A stretch of 64,000 bases of DNA, from contig NZ_CP030929.1 in assembly GCF_003325955.1 (NCBI RefSeq), forward strand, positions 434,001 to 498,000, written 5' to 3'. Each line of letters starts with the position of its first letter. The first letter of the stretch is position 1. Both the position numbers and the translations under genes were made by a program. The notes beneath the pieces were generated by a model. It was not told the DNA's origin, did not search any database, and saw only the letters and a program-made list of their open reading frames with translations. This DNA is from Aurantimicrobium sp. MWH-Uga1. GTDB lineage: Bacteria > Actinomycetota > Actinomycetes > Actinomycetales > Microbacteriaceae. Positions 1 through 7,664 of this stretch are shown piece after piece.

Positions 1-197
1 TGGCACAGTCAAACCCCAATTTTGGTGTTCTGGACGGTGGCCTCGTCGGCCTTCTCCTTGGTCTTGGTTTAGCAGCAGCGTCGTCCTTATCTCACCGGTT
101 GTTCGCTGGTCAAGGATTCAAGGTGTGGATTATTGAGGTCGGAAGTGACGTGGTTAACCTCACCATTATGGGCCTCATAATTGGCGCGTGGCGATAA
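1..197 (+). CDS. C-terminal fragment of a small membrane protein
   Basis: An open frame enters from the left edge (codons from base 3) and ends at TAA 195-197, giving 64 residues. It holds a Gly/Leu/Ala-rich hydrophobic stretch near residues 13-27, a polar loop with HRLF, and a second hydrophobic stretch near the end. This suggests a fragment with two membrane segments. No start codon is visible, so the N-terminus lies outside the window. I do not recognise the family. It is followed after 30 bases by another small membrane protein on the same strand, which may be co-transcribed. Confidence 0.5.
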   Translation, partial: AQSNPNFGVLDGGLVGLLLGLGLAAASSLSHRLFAGQGFKVWIIEVGSDVVNLTIMGLIIGAWR

Positions 198-227
198 TCT
201 AGAACCACCCACAGAACAGGAGTCATC

Positions 228-440
228 ATGGGTTTTGTTGCATTTATGTCCTCAACATTTGGTCGTTGGTTACGTATCGTCGTCGGCCTTGTTCTTGCTA
301 TCGCTGCACTGACGTGGGGACCCATTGGTGCTGTCTTCTTCTTTATTGGTATTTTCTTGATCTCCGCTGGAGCGTCTGACACCTGCATGTTTGCACCGCT
401 ATTTGGCCTGGGATTCAACGGAAGTGAATCTCGCCGATAA
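228..440 (+). CDS. DUF2892-like small membrane protein
   Basis: 70 residues with two hydrophobic segments (about 14-30 and 32-47) after an FGRWLR start and ending in a DTCMFAPLFG loop. This layout resembles the YgaP-like transmembrane domain family DUF2892, which has an Arg-rich beginning, two helices and a terminal Cys-Pro/Ala-Leu-Phe-Gly motif. The ATG has a good ribosome-binding site, AGGAG at 218-222, five bases upstream. Function is unknown; the family is often fused to or found beside rhodanese-type proteins, but no such neighbour is visible here. A hairpin follows at 454-483. Confidence 0.65.
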   Translation: MGFVAFMSSTFGRWLRIVVGLVLAIAALTWGPIGAVFFFIGIFLISAGASDTCMFAPLFGLGFNGSESRR

Positions 441-453
441 ACACGGTGTTCTG

Positions 454-483
454 ACTGTGCCTCCGGAATTTCGGAGGCACAGT
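454..483 (+). terminator. 12-bp perfect hairpin after the DUF2892-like gene
   Basis: Arms 454-465 and 472-483 (ACTGTGCCTCCG and its complement) are perfect, with a 6-base loop GAATTT. It sits 13 bases after the stop codon. No clear T-run follows, so it is a terminator or RNA-stabilising hairpin of moderate certainty. Confidence 0.6.
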
Positions 484-514
484 TCGTTAACTTCACCTTT
501 GTTCATGAGATGAC

Positions 515-526
515 TAGCCTCGAAGT
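515..526 (+). promoter_or_regulatory. Leaderless promoter -10 for the DUF4287 gene
   Basis: TAGCCT (515-520) is followed by exactly 6 bases and then the ATG at 527. No Shine-Dalgarno sequence is present. A -10 at this distance would place the transcription start on the A of the start codon. Confidence 0.5.
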
Positions 527-739
527 ATGAGTGAAAAAGTCACCGGACCCGCCTCCTATTTCCCGTCAATTGAGAAGAAGTATGGCCAGCCCATCGATCA
601 CTGGATGGGCCAGCTCGATGCGGTGAAAGACAAGAAACACATGGAACAAGTGGATTACCTCAAGACCGAGCACGGCATGGGGCATGGTCATGCCAATGCG
701 GTTGTTGCGGTGTATCGCGCAAACAATGGTCTGTCATGA
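527..739 (+). CDS. DUF4287 domain protein
   Basis: 70 residues matching the DUF4287 pattern: SYFPSIEKKYG near residues 10-20, then a central helix, then the HGMGHGHANAVVA signature near 50-62. These small soluble proteins of unknown function are common in actinobacteria, often beside or fused to DUF1801-type proteins. That is the case here: its TGA overlaps the ATG of the following DUF1801 gene by 4 bases (ATGA), implying translational coupling. There is no ribosome-binding site; a -10-like TAGCCT lies 6 bases before the ATG. Confidence 0.8.
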   Translation: MSEKVTGPASYFPSIEKKYGQPIDHWMGQLDAVKDKKHMEQVDYLKTEHGMGHGHANAVVAVYRANNGLS

Positions 740-1098
740 CTGTTGCTGAGGTAGATGCCTATATCCAGGCACAACCTGAACCGCAACGCTCTACTCTGGA
801 GCATCTGAGGTCTCAAATACTTGCAATCATTCCTGAGGCAGAACAGTGCATTTCCTATGCCATGCCCGGATTCCGTGTCAACGGCAAAGTTGTTGCGGGA
901 TTTGCTGCTTACAAGAAACACATTGGGTACTACCCTCACTCGGGTCAAGTTTTCCAAGTGATGATGGATGATCTGGCCGGCTATGAGGTCTCTGAAAAGG
1001 GTGGGGGAGTGAAGTTCCCCATCGATCAAGCTGTTCCAGATGCACTGATTGAAAAACTTATTGCCGTGCGAATGGCTCAAGCTTTCCCAGCTGGATAA
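736..1098 (+). CDS. DUF1801 / YdhG-like iron-chaperone family protein
   Basis: 120 residues beginning MTVAEVDAYI, with the family core CISYAMPGFRVNGKVVAGFAA (about residues 38-58) followed by KKHIGYYPHSG and a C-terminal KGGGVKFPIDQ motif. These are typical of the DUF1801 (YdhG/Fra-like) fold. Some relatives are annotated as intracellular iron chaperones, but a specific role cannot be read from the sequence. The start overlaps the stop of the DUF4287 gene by 4 bases, so the two are probably one transcription and translation unit. Confidence 0.8.
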   Translation: MTVAEVDAYIQAQPEPQRSTLEHLRSQILAIIPEAEQCISYAMPGFRVNGKVVAGFAAYKKHIGYYPHSGQVFQVMMDDLAGYEVSEKGGGVKFPIDQAVPDALIEKLIAVRMAQAFPAG

Positions 1099-1111
1099 CA
1101 GTCGGCAGGAA

Positions 1112-1123
1112 TACACTCGCACT
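1112..1123 (+). promoter_or_regulatory. Leaderless promoter -10 for the SOUL gene
   Basis: TACACT (1112-1117) plus 6 bases precede the ATG at 1124. This supports the ATG at 1124 rather than an upstream in-frame start at 1049, which would overlap the preceding gene. Confidence 0.5.
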
Positions 1124-1642
1124 ATGACTGCTGAACAGCCCTATACGCTTGTGAAGCACTACGACGGTTTCGATGTGCGTCACTATCCCGATTACGTCCT
1201 TGTCCAAGTAGACGTCGTTGGCGATTTCATGCGTGCTGGGAATGTGGCCTTTGGGCCACTTGTGAGCTACATCTCAGGAAACAACACGGCGAACAAGAAG
1301 TTCGCCATGACTGCGCCTGTCATTCAAGAAACCACGGCCCAAGAAACACATACGGTTTCCTTCGTTCTTCCCGAAGGTGTCGATATTTCTGAGGTTCCTG
1401 TGCCTGCCAATGCACGCGTGCGCACGGCACACGTTCATGCTCACGATGCAGCAGTGATGAAATTTGGTGGTGGCTGGAACGCGACGCGTTTTCAGAACAA
1501 CGGGGAACTCCTCCTTGAGCGTGTGAAAGAAGCAGGCCTGATTCCCGAAGGCAATGTCTACTTTGCCCGTTTTGATCCACCCTGGAAACCAGGATTTCTC
1601 AAGCGCAATGAGGTCTTAGTTGCCCTAGCGTCACGTGGTTAG
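1124..1642 (+). CDS. SOUL-family heme-binding protein
   Basis: 172 residues. The N-terminus (EQPYTLVKHYDGFDVRHYP) and the motifs KKFAMTAPV (near residue 60) and FARFDPPWKP near the C-terminus are the classic SOUL/HBP signature. There is no signal peptide, so it is probably cytosolic. Family members bind heme or tetrapyrroles in eukaryotes; the bacterial role is unknown. The frame is open back to 1049 but that part overlaps the DUF1801 gene. The start at 1124 fits the family N-terminus and the -10-like TACACT spaced 6 bases upstream. The gene converges with the cysteine desulfurase. Confidence 0.85.
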   Translation: MTAEQPYTLVKHYDGFDVRHYPDYVLVQVDVVGDFMRAGNVAFGPLVSYISGNNTANKKFAMTAPVIQETTAQETHTVSFVLPEGVDISEVPVPANARVRTAHVHAHDAAVMKFGGGWNATRFQNNGELLLERVKEAGLIPEGNVYFARFDPPWKPGFLKRNEVLVALASRG

Positions 1643-1658
1643 GCCTGGAGGGCACAAA

Positions 1659-2813
1659 TTATTGGGCTAGTCCGCTCACTGTTGAAACTGCGCTCACAAA
1701 GGCAGCAGCTGCCATGGCGAGTTCTTCTGCTGTGGTGTTGTGGCTAAAGCTAAAACGAATTGATGTTCTGGCAACATCTGGGTCGATCCCGCACGCCACA
1801 AGTACGTGAGAGGGTTCGTCGCTTCCAGCTGCACACGCAGAGCCGCTCGAAACAATCACACCTTGCTGTTCCAACTCCAGTAACAAGGTCTCACCGTTGA
1901 GCCCGGCACACGTGAAACTGGCAATGCCGGGGTGACGTTGTATGGGGTTTCCTGTCAATGCGGCCTGGGGGATATTTCCTACTACCTGTGCAATAAAGTC
2001 ATCACGCAGTGTGCTCACGCGAGCCGCTTCTGCTGTGGGCTCCGGAAGTTGCTGCAATGCTGTTGAAAGCGCAACAGCCCATGCAACGTTTTCTGTCCCT
2101 GAACGGCGTCCGAATTCTTGGCCGCCCCCGTGGAGCACAGGCTCCACGGCCAGGCGCCCACGAATATAGGTCAGGCCGCTACCCTTGGGGCTTCCTATTT
2201 TGTGACCAGAGATGGTCAGCGCATCCACACCGAACACGAGGGTGTCAGACGAACCCACTCGTAGATCGAACCAGCCGGCAGCTTGGACTGCGTCCGTGTG
2301 TACGAGTGCCCCCACTGCATGAGCCGCTTCGATGATCTGGGGAAGCGGATGTAGGGTACCAATTTCGTTATTGGCCAGCATGAGGGTAACGAGAGTGGTG
2401 TCGGATCGGAGGGCGTCTTTGAGCTGAGCGAGGTTGATATTTCCCTGGGAGTCAACCTCAAGCCAGGTGATTTCAAAGCCGTGAACCCGTTCAAGGAAAC
2501 GCAGTGTCTCGAGTACTGCCTCATGTTCTGTCAGGGCAGAGATAATGTGCTTGCCGCGAGGATAGGCCAAGGCAAGACCAGTGATGGCGAAGTTGTCTCC
2601 CTCTGTTCCACCGGAGGTGAAGATAATGTCTGAGGCTGGAACACCCAGCCACGAGCCGCAGTAGCTGCGGGCATCCTCGAGGGCGTTCTTAGCCCGGAAG
2701 CCAAGTTCATTGGTGCTCGAGGGGTTACCAAACTCGGATGTCAAGAAGGGCCAAGCAGCCTCCAGTGCAGCAGGAACCACTGGGGTGGTTGCGGCGTTGT
2801 CGAGGTAAATCAT
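1659..2813 (-). CDS. Cysteine desulfurase (NifS/IscS family)
   Basis: 384-residue PLP enzyme that removes sulfur from cysteine and passes it to Fe-S cluster assembly. Seen: N-terminal YLDNAATTP, SGGTEGDN near 67-74, PLP lysine in SGHKIGSPKG (Lys205), RSGTEN near 237-242, and the mobile-loop catalytic cysteine in SSGSACAAGS (Cys327). It is the last gene of the NAD operon, 7 bases after nadC. A desulfurase placed with nadA is a known arrangement, because quinolinate synthase needs a [4Fe-4S] cluster. Its main client here is therefore probably NadA, although a housekeeping role cannot be excluded. Confidence 0.9.
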   Translation of the reverse strand: MIYLDNAATTPVVPAALEAAWPFLTSEFGNPSSTNELGFRAKNALEDARSYCGSWLGVPASDIIFTSGGTEGDNFAITGLALAYPRGKHIISALTEHEAVLETLRFLERVHGFEITWLEVDSQGNINLAQLKDALRSDTTLVTLMLANNEIGTLHPLPQIIEAAHAVGALVHTDAVQAAGWFDLRVGSSDTLVFGVDALTISGHKIGSPKGSGLTYIRGRLAVEPVLHGGGQEFGRRSGTENVAWAVALSTALQQLPEPTAEAARVSTLRDDFIAQVVGNIPQAALTGNPIQRHPGIASFTCAGLNGETLLLELEQQGVIVSSGSACAAGSDEPSHVLVACGIDPDVARTSIRFSFSHNTTAEELAMAAAAFVSAVSTVSGLAQ

Positions 2814-2820
2814 GGCGGTC

Positions 2821-3684
2821 TTAGTTCTCGGGAGTATCTATGGTGACGTCAAGTCCGAGGTCGAGTGCGCGGGCGGAGTGGGTCAATGCTCCAACAGAAA
2901 TGACATCCACACCTGTTTCGGCGATGGCACGAACCGTGTCGAGGTTCACCCCGCCACTTGCTTCCACCACGGCACGACCGGCAACCTGGGCAACGCCGGT
3001 TTTCAAATCTGTAAGAGAGAAGTTATCGAGCATGATGATGTCGACACCACCGGCAATCACCGGTTCAATTTGGTCGAGTCGATCGACCTCCACCTCAAAC
3101 TTCACGCCCTCGGGAAGTTCCTTTTTCACTCGCTGAAGTTCGGTGGTGAGATCCTTGCCTCCGGCAAGAAGCACGGCAAGGTGGTTGTCTTTGGCCATGA
3201 AAGCGGTGGAGAGGTTGAGGCGGTGGTTTGTTCCGCCACCGCACGTCACAGCATGGCGTTCAAATGCGCGCAGGGTTGGTGTTGTCTTTCGGGTATCCAA
3301 GATGGTTGCGTGAGTCCCTTTGACAGCATCAACATACGCTGCTGTCAACGTGGCAATTCCGCTCATGCGCTGGGTGAAGTTCAAGCCAATACGCTCTGCG
3401 GTCAAGATCCCTCGTGCCGGGCCAGACACGCGGGCGAGGATATCTCCGGGTTCAAAACTGTCCCCATCATCTTTGATGAGTTCTACGTGGATGCGGGGGT
3501 CTGTCAGGAAAAATGCTGCCTGAAAAACCTCAGCACCAGAAAAGGTTCCCGCTTCGCGGGCCGAGAGCACTGCTGTGGCGGTGGCGTCTTCTGGGATGAC
3601 GAGCAGTGACGTGATATCTCCGGTGGGAGCATCCTCTAATAACGCTGCTTTCACGACAGTTTCGATGGTCTGTTTGTCCAACAT
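2821..3684 (-). CDS. nadC: Nicotinate-nucleotide pyrophosphorylase (carboxylating)
   Basis: 287 residues. It catalyses quinolinate + PRPP to nicotinate mononucleotide + CO2 + PPi, the third step of de novo NAD synthesis. Seen: LEDAPTGDITS near 17-27, TRKTTPTLR (131-139), TCGGGTNHRLNLS near 147-159, and an EVDRLDQIEPVIAGGVD segment with MLDNF later, all standard NadC motifs. Length is normal. It starts 2 bases after the nadB stop and is followed closely by the desulfurase, so it is part of a tight five-gene operon. Confidence 0.95.
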   Translation of the reverse strand: MLDKQTIETVVKAALLEDAPTGDITSLLVIPEDATATAVLSAREAGTFSGAEVFQAAFFLTDPRIHVELIKDDGDSFEPGDILARVSGPARGILTAERIGLNFTQRMSGIATLTAAYVDAVKGTHATILDTRKTTPTLRAFERHAVTCGGGTNHRLNLSTAFMAKDNHLAVLLAGGKDLTTELQRVKKELPEGVKFEVEVDRLDQIEPVIAGGVDIIMLDNFSLTDLKTGVAQVAGRAVVEASGGVNLDTVRAIAETGVDVISVGALTHSARALDLGLDVTIDTPEN

Positions 3685-3686
3685 AG

Positions 3687-5225
3687 TTATGCCTTTCGAA
3701 CCAGCGTGATGGGGCGAGCCTGTGCAGGGTTGGTCTCGGGGAAATCTAGCCGGTAGTGACCGCCGCGAGATTCTTCACGAGAGAGAGCGGCTTCGGTTAC
3801 CGTGCGAGCGAGCAGAAGGAGGTTGGCATCCTCCCAGTCGGGGAAGAGGCGGTGTGCGGGATCTGCTGGACGCCAGGAGTGAAGTTGTTCCAGTGCGCGG
3901 GTCAAATCTGTACCTGTACGTGCCAGGCCAACGCTGTCCCACATCAGTGTCTGTAACTCCACGCGGTCTACAACCTGCGCGGTTGAGGTGTGATCGGGCT
4001 CCAGGAGTTCGAGTTCTGCAAGCGGTTCGCTTGCATTCCACCGCACACTAGGTGCATCGGTAGGCCATGCTTCACCCAGGGCAGAAACTGCCCGGTGGGC
4101 AAAGACAATGCTCTCCAGTAGAGAGTTAGAAGCCAGACGGTTAGCACCGTGCGCTCCCGTGCAGGCCACCTCACCGACAGCAAACAAGCCTGGAATAGAT
4201 GTGCGCCCAAAGGTGTCGGTGGCGATCCCACCCATCCAATAGTGAGCGGCTGGTGTGACCGGAATCGGGTCGCGACCCCAGTTCAAACCATAGGAACGGC
4301 ATGCCTTGGTAATGCTGGGGAAACGTTGCGCAAGGAACTCACTTCCCAAAGCGGTGGCATCCAGCAATACAGGTTGTCCTCCCTGTTCGATCATGGTTTG
4401 TTGAATGCCACGAGCAACAACATCACGCGGTGCCAACTCTGCTAGGGGGTGGATCTTCTGCATAAAGCGCTCGCCCTGCGCATCAATGAGCACAGCTCCC
4501 TCGCCACGCACCGCCTCGGAAATGAGGAAGGAACCTGGCACAGCGAGCGCTGTGGGGTGGAATTGATAGAACTCCACATCTGCCAACACAGCTCCGGCAC
4601 GAAACGCTGCAGCGACACCATCGCCGGTGGTCACGGTTGGGTTGGTGGTGTGGCGATACAGCTGGCCGGCACCACCACTGGCCAAAATGACAGCATCTGC
4701 GGAAATAAAGTGCATTCCGTCTGCATCGAGAACCTGAACACCACTGACGCTTCCGTTATCGACCACTATCTCGGCTACAAACGTGTATTCACGAATTTCT
4801 GTGGCACTTTTTTGGACAGTGTTAACCAAGGCGTCACTGGTCACCGCGCCGGTGGCATCGCCACCGGCATGCAAGATACGTGGATGCGAGTGAGCTGCTT
4901 CTAAGCCCATGGCAAAGTCTGTTCCACTGCGGTCAAACTCCACACCAAAGTTCACGAGGTCGTTGATGCGGCCTGGGCCCTCAGAGCACAGGACTTCCAC
5001 GGCTGGCTCCCAACACATTCCCGCACCGGCAAACATGGTGTCTGCGATGTGTTCTGCCACGGTGTCTTCAGTAGAGACCACAGCTGCAATACCGCCTTGG
5101 GCGTAGTGAGTGTTGCTTTCGGCTAGGTTTGCCTTCGTCACGAGGACAACCTCGTGGTGCCGGCTCGCCTGAGCAGCGGCGATCAGTCCTGCGACGCCAC
5201 TGCCGATAACAACTACTTTGGCCAT
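3687..5225 (-). CDS. nadB: L-aspartate oxidase
   Basis: 512-residue FAD enzyme oxidising L-aspartate to iminoaspartate, the substrate of NadA. Seen: dinucleotide-binding VVIGSGVAGLIAA near residue 5, THYAQGGIAAV near 40-50, ASGGAGQLYRHTTNP, HPTAL, and TSIPGLFAVGEVACTGAHGA near 340-360, all hallmarks of the succinate-dehydrogenase/NadB flavoprotein family. The presence of nadA and nadC on both sides settles NadB rather than fumarate reductase. It begins 3 bases after nadA. Confidence 0.95.
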   Translation of the reverse strand: MAKVVVIGSGVAGLIAAAQASRHHEVVLVTKANLAESNTHYAQGGIAAVVSTEDTVAEHIADTMFAGAGMCWEPAVEVLCSEGPGRINDLVNFGVEFDRSGTDFAMGLEAAHSHPRILHAGGDATGAVTSDALVNTVQKSATEIREYTFVAEIVVDNGSVSGVQVLDADGMHFISADAVILASGGAGQLYRHTTNPTVTTGDGVAAAFRAGAVLADVEFYQFHPTALAVPGSFLISEAVRGEGAVLIDAQGERFMQKIHPLAELAPRDVVARGIQQTMIEQGGQPVLLDATALGSEFLAQRFPSITKACRSYGLNWGRDPIPVTPAAHYWMGGIATDTFGRTSIPGLFAVGEVACTGAHGANRLASNSLLESIVFAHRAVSALGEAWPTDAPSVRWNASEPLAELELLEPDHTSTAQVVDRVELQTLMWDSVGLARTGTDLTRALEQLHSWRPADPAHRLFPDWEDANLLLLARTVTEAALSREESRGGHYRLDFPETNPAQARPITLVRKA

Positions 5226-5228
5226 GGA

Positions 5229-6515
5229 TTAATGAGCTGGCTTGGCAGCCAACATCCTCTCCAAAGCAACACGCGCAGGCTCTGCCACGCTCTCATCGAC
5301 GGTGATGTGGTTCACCACCTCACCGTCCACCAGACGTTCTAGTACCCAGGCGAGATAGCCGGGGTGGATGCGGTACATCGTGGAGCAGGGACACACGACA
5401 GGGTCGAGGCAGAAGATGGTGTGTTCAGGGTGCTGGGCCGCCAGGCGTTGCACCATGTTGATCTCGGTACCGATAGCAAAGGTGGTCGGTTCAGTGGCTG
5501 CTTCGACGGCCTTGCGGATGTAATCGGTGGAACCGTATTCATCTGACGCGTCGACGACAGCCATCGGGCTTTCAGGGTGAACAATCACGCGCACACCAGG
5601 GTGTTCGGCACGGGCTTTCTCAATCTGCTCCACGGTGAAGCGTTTGTGCACGGAGCAGAAACCATTCCACAGGATCACTTTGGCGTCGTGGAGTTCTTGC
5701 TCAGTGTTGCCACCGAGAGGCTTGCGACCCCACCACAATGGCATTTGCTCAACGGGAATGCCCATCGCCTTGGCAGTGTTGCGTCCAAGGTGTTGGTCGG
5801 GGAAAAACAGTACGCGTTGTCCGCGCTCAAATGCCCACTCCAGGACTGTGGCGGCATTGGAGGAGGTGCAGACAATGCCGCCGTGTTCACCACAGAAACC
5901 CTTGAGTGCTGCAGATGAATTCATGTAGGTCACCGGAATTACCGGAACCCGGCCATTCTCATCTGGTTCTGTTCCATAGAGTTCCTCGAGCTGTTCCCAG
6001 CACTGAGTTACAGAGTCGATATCGGCCATGTCAGCCATCGAGCAGCCAGCTGCCAGGTTGGGAAGGATTACTTTTTGGTTTTCTCCGGAGAGAATGTCTG
6101 CGGTTTCCGCCATGAAGTGCACGCCGCAGAACACAATGGCTTCTGCCTCGGGGCGTCCCTTAGCTGCTACAGCGAGTTGGAATGAGTCGCCGAGGTAATC
6201 TGCGTGCTGCACAATTTCATCTCGCTGATAAAAGTGGCCCAGCACGACAACTTTGTCACCAAGTATTTCCTTAGCAGCACGAATCCTGGCGTGAAGTTCT
6301 TCATTGGTCGCAGTTTTGTATTCCTCTGGAAGGCCGCCTTGAACAGGAGCACCAGTCGGAATGACATCGCCCATTGAAGCACCTGGGCCGTATCCGGGTG
6401 CACCGTTATCAAACTCCCAGGGGCCCTTTGCTAAAGCCGGAGAACAGGTCGTGTCTTCGCTCTTGCCTGCAGCAATGAGTTGAATGCGGTCGTTGACCGA
6501 GGCGGTCGGGGTCAT
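5229..6515 (-). CDS. nadA: Quinolinate synthase
   Basis: 428 residues. It condenses iminoaspartate with dihydroxyacetone phosphate to quinolinate using a [4Fe-4S] cluster. Seen: VVLGHFYQRDEIVQHADYLG near 90-109, FCGVHFMAETADIL (Cys130), GGIVCTSSNAATVL (Cys216) and CPCSTMYRIHP (Cys375/377), which supply the three cluster ligands. An extra N-terminal stretch of roughly 80 residues before the core is longer than in E. coli NadA but usual in actinobacteria. The start overlaps the nrtR stop by 4 bases (ATGA), indicating translational coupling to the regulator gene. Confidence 0.95.
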   Translation of the reverse strand: MTPTASVNDRIQLIAAGKSEDTTCSPALAKGPWEFDNGAPGYGPGASMGDVIPTGAPVQGGLPEEYKTATNEELHARIRAAKEILGDKVVVLGHFYQRDEIVQHADYLGDSFQLAVAAKGRPEAEAIVFCGVHFMAETADILSGENQKVILPNLAAGCSMADMADIDSVTQCWEQLEELYGTEPDENGRVPVIPVTYMNSSAALKGFCGEHGGIVCTSSNAATVLEWAFERGQRVLFFPDQHLGRNTAKAMGIPVEQMPLWWGRKPLGGNTEQELHDAKVILWNGFCSVHKRFTVEQIEKARAEHPGVRVIVHPESPMAVVDASDEYGSTDYIRKAVEAATEPTTFAIGTEINMVQRLAAQHPEHTIFCLDPVVCPCSTMYRIHPGYLAWVLERLVDGEVVNHITVDESVAEPARVALERMLAAKPAH

Positions 6516-7240
6516 GAGTGTTCTCCTCGGGTGAATGCCAGAGTGCGGGATGCCTCGAGCTGTGAGAGTGGACCATCGTCCGATAAATCAATAGAGGTGT
6601 TATAGCGATAGAGCTGTGGTGGGCGGTGTGGTGTACCGGCGAGGCGCTCGCCGGTTGGCACCACGGTTCCACTGGCCTCGACCATGCGGCGGAAGTTGCC
6701 AGGGTCTACAGGCTTGCGCAGAACCACTTCATAGACTTCACGAAGCTGAGCGAGGGTGAAGGTCTCGCCCAAGAAGCCGTGGGCAATTCTGGAATATTCC
6801 AGCTTGGTGCGTAAGCGCCACAGCGCATATTCCACAATCAGATTGTGGTCAAAAGCCAGTTCGGGAAGGTTATCGGCAGTGAACCACTGGACATTTTCGC
6901 TTTGAATGGCGCGGTCAGCCTCATCACCGGCTACCAGGGCCCAATAGACAATCGAGACCACACGGTCATCGGGGGAGCGGTCAAGCTGGCCAAATGCATA
7001 GAGCTGTTCCAGATAGCGCGGTTCCAGTGCTGTTGTTTCCAGCAGAGTCCGTGAGGCGGCCTGGGAGAGGTCTTCATCCAAGTTCAATGGTCCACCAGGA
7101 AGAGCCCAGCGCCCTTGGTAAGGCTCACGAATGCGTCGAACTAGCGGCAGAACCAGCTCTGGAGTTCCTGAACTATCCGGGCGCAGCGCAAAGATCACCG
7201 TGGAGACGGCGAGGGAGACTTGGCTTTGCTCGGTTGACAT
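6512..7240 (-). CDS. nrtR: NrtR-type Nudix-related transcriptional regulator of NAD genes
   Basis: 242 residues: an N-terminal Nudix domain (about 8-140) and a C-terminal winged-helix domain (about 150-225, including FTLAQLREVYEVVL). The Nudix box at 49-72 is degenerate: the catalytic RExxEE is replaced by RTLLET, so hydrolysis is unlikely. The NrtR-specific LYAFGQLDR segment (80-88) is present. Known family members bind ADP-ribose and repress NAD genes. It heads the nadABC operon, has a Shine-Dalgarno GGAG just before the start, and two palindromes lie immediately upstream. Autoregulated control of NAD synthesis is the natural reading. Confidence 0.9.
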   Translation of the reverse strand: MSTEQSQVSLAVSTVIFALRPDSSGTPELVLPLVRRIREPYQGRWALPGGPLNLDEDLSQAASRTLLETTALEPRYLEQLYAFGQLDRSPDDRVVSIVYWALVAGDEADRAIQSENVQWFTADNLPELAFDHNLIVEYALWRLRTKLEYSRIAHGFLGETFTLAQLREVYEVVLRKPVDPGNFRRMVEASGTVVPTGERLAGTPHRPPQLYRYNTSIDLSDDGPLSQLEASRTLAFTRGEHS

Positions 7241-7253
7241 TGCTCCAACTTTG

Positions 7254-7274
7254 TAAGAGTCAGGATGACTCTAA
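7254..7274 (-). promoter_or_regulatory. NrtR-like operator 1
   Basis: Near-perfect palindrome TAAGAGTCA-GGA-TGACTCTAA. The inner 7-base arms AGAGTCA/TGACTCT are exact. It lies 14 bases upstream of the nrtR start and shares the GTCA-N3-TGAC core with the second site at 7286-7306. Confidence 0.7.
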
Positions 7275-7285
7275 GTAAATCCATC

Positions 7286-7306
7286 TTAGTGTCATTGTGA
7301 CTCAAA
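7286..7306 (-). promoter_or_regulatory. NrtR-like operator 2
   Basis: TTAGTGTCA-TTG-TGACTCAAA has the same GTCA-N3-TGAC core and AGnGTCA/TGACTC flanks as operator 1. The centres are 32 bp apart (7264 and 7296), about three helical turns, so two regulator dimers could bind the same face of the DNA. Confidence 0.65.
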
Positions 7307-7445
7307 CGCGATGCCTAGTTTCCTACCTTCAACTCTCACTTGAAGCATCTTTTCTGTATTGGAAGTTTTCGTCCGGCGCAGTGGGAACAAAAAGGCAATA
7401 CCGCCGTAGACTTGGCATGACAACTGAATATCGAGGTCAATCGAT

Positions 7446-7527
7446 CATTGCGGGAGAGTTCACCCTCGAGGTGAACACCGAAGGAGCAATCCTCCCCGAC
7501 AATCTCTCAGGTACGCGTACCGCAGTG
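7446..7527 (+). ncRNA. Glycine riboswitch, aptamer I
   Basis: P1 is formed by CATTGCGG (7446-7453) and CCGCAGTG (7520-7527) with one G-T pair. P2 is TTCACC/GGTGAA. The conserved core GAACACCGAAGGAGCAA and the CTCTCAGGT element (7504-7512) match the glycine aptamer consensus. It lies upstream of gcvT, as expected for a sensor that activates glycine cleavage. Confidence 0.93.
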
Positions 7528-7536
7528 AACGGGCCA

Positions 7537-7622
7537 CTCTGAAAAGAAGATGGTGAAAGAACCATCTCGCCCACGGTGAAAACTGCCTTAGGTAGTGAAG
7601 CTCTCAGGCACAAATGACAGAG
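7537..7622 (+). ncRNA. Glycine riboswitch, aptamer II
   Basis: P1 is CTCTG (7537-7541) with CAGAG (7618-7622). P2 is GATGG/CCATC. The element GCCCACGGTGAAAA replaces the usual CGCCGAAGGAGCAA, and CTCTCAGGCA (7601-7610) is intact. This is the common actinobacterial form of the second aptamer. The 9-base linker (7528-7536) to aptamer I is typical of the tandem arrangement. Confidence 0.9.
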
Positions 7623-7625
7623 GGG

Positions 7626-7663
7626 GAGTTCCATACGAAGGTTTCTAACCGATCGGAGAACTC
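7626..7663 (+). promoter_or_regulatory. Candidate riboswitch expression platform at gcvT
   Basis: GAGTTC (7626-7631) directly after aptamer II P1 can pair with GAACTC (7658-7663). The second arm overlaps the end of the gcvT Shine-Dalgarno GGAG (7655-7658) and stops one base before the ATG. Such a helix would block initiation. How glycine binding alters it is inference. Confidence 0.5.
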
Positions 7664-7664
7664 A

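Noticed and set aside
2812-3609. 265-codon plus-strand ORF opposite nadC
   Set aside because: nadC is certain from motifs and operon context; this is its complementary-strand shadow.
7417-7542. 41-codon ORF starting MTTEYRGQSIIAG
   Set aside because: It lies over the first aptamer of the glycine riboswitch; the conserved RNA core explains the sequence, and no ribosome-binding site or protein family supports it.
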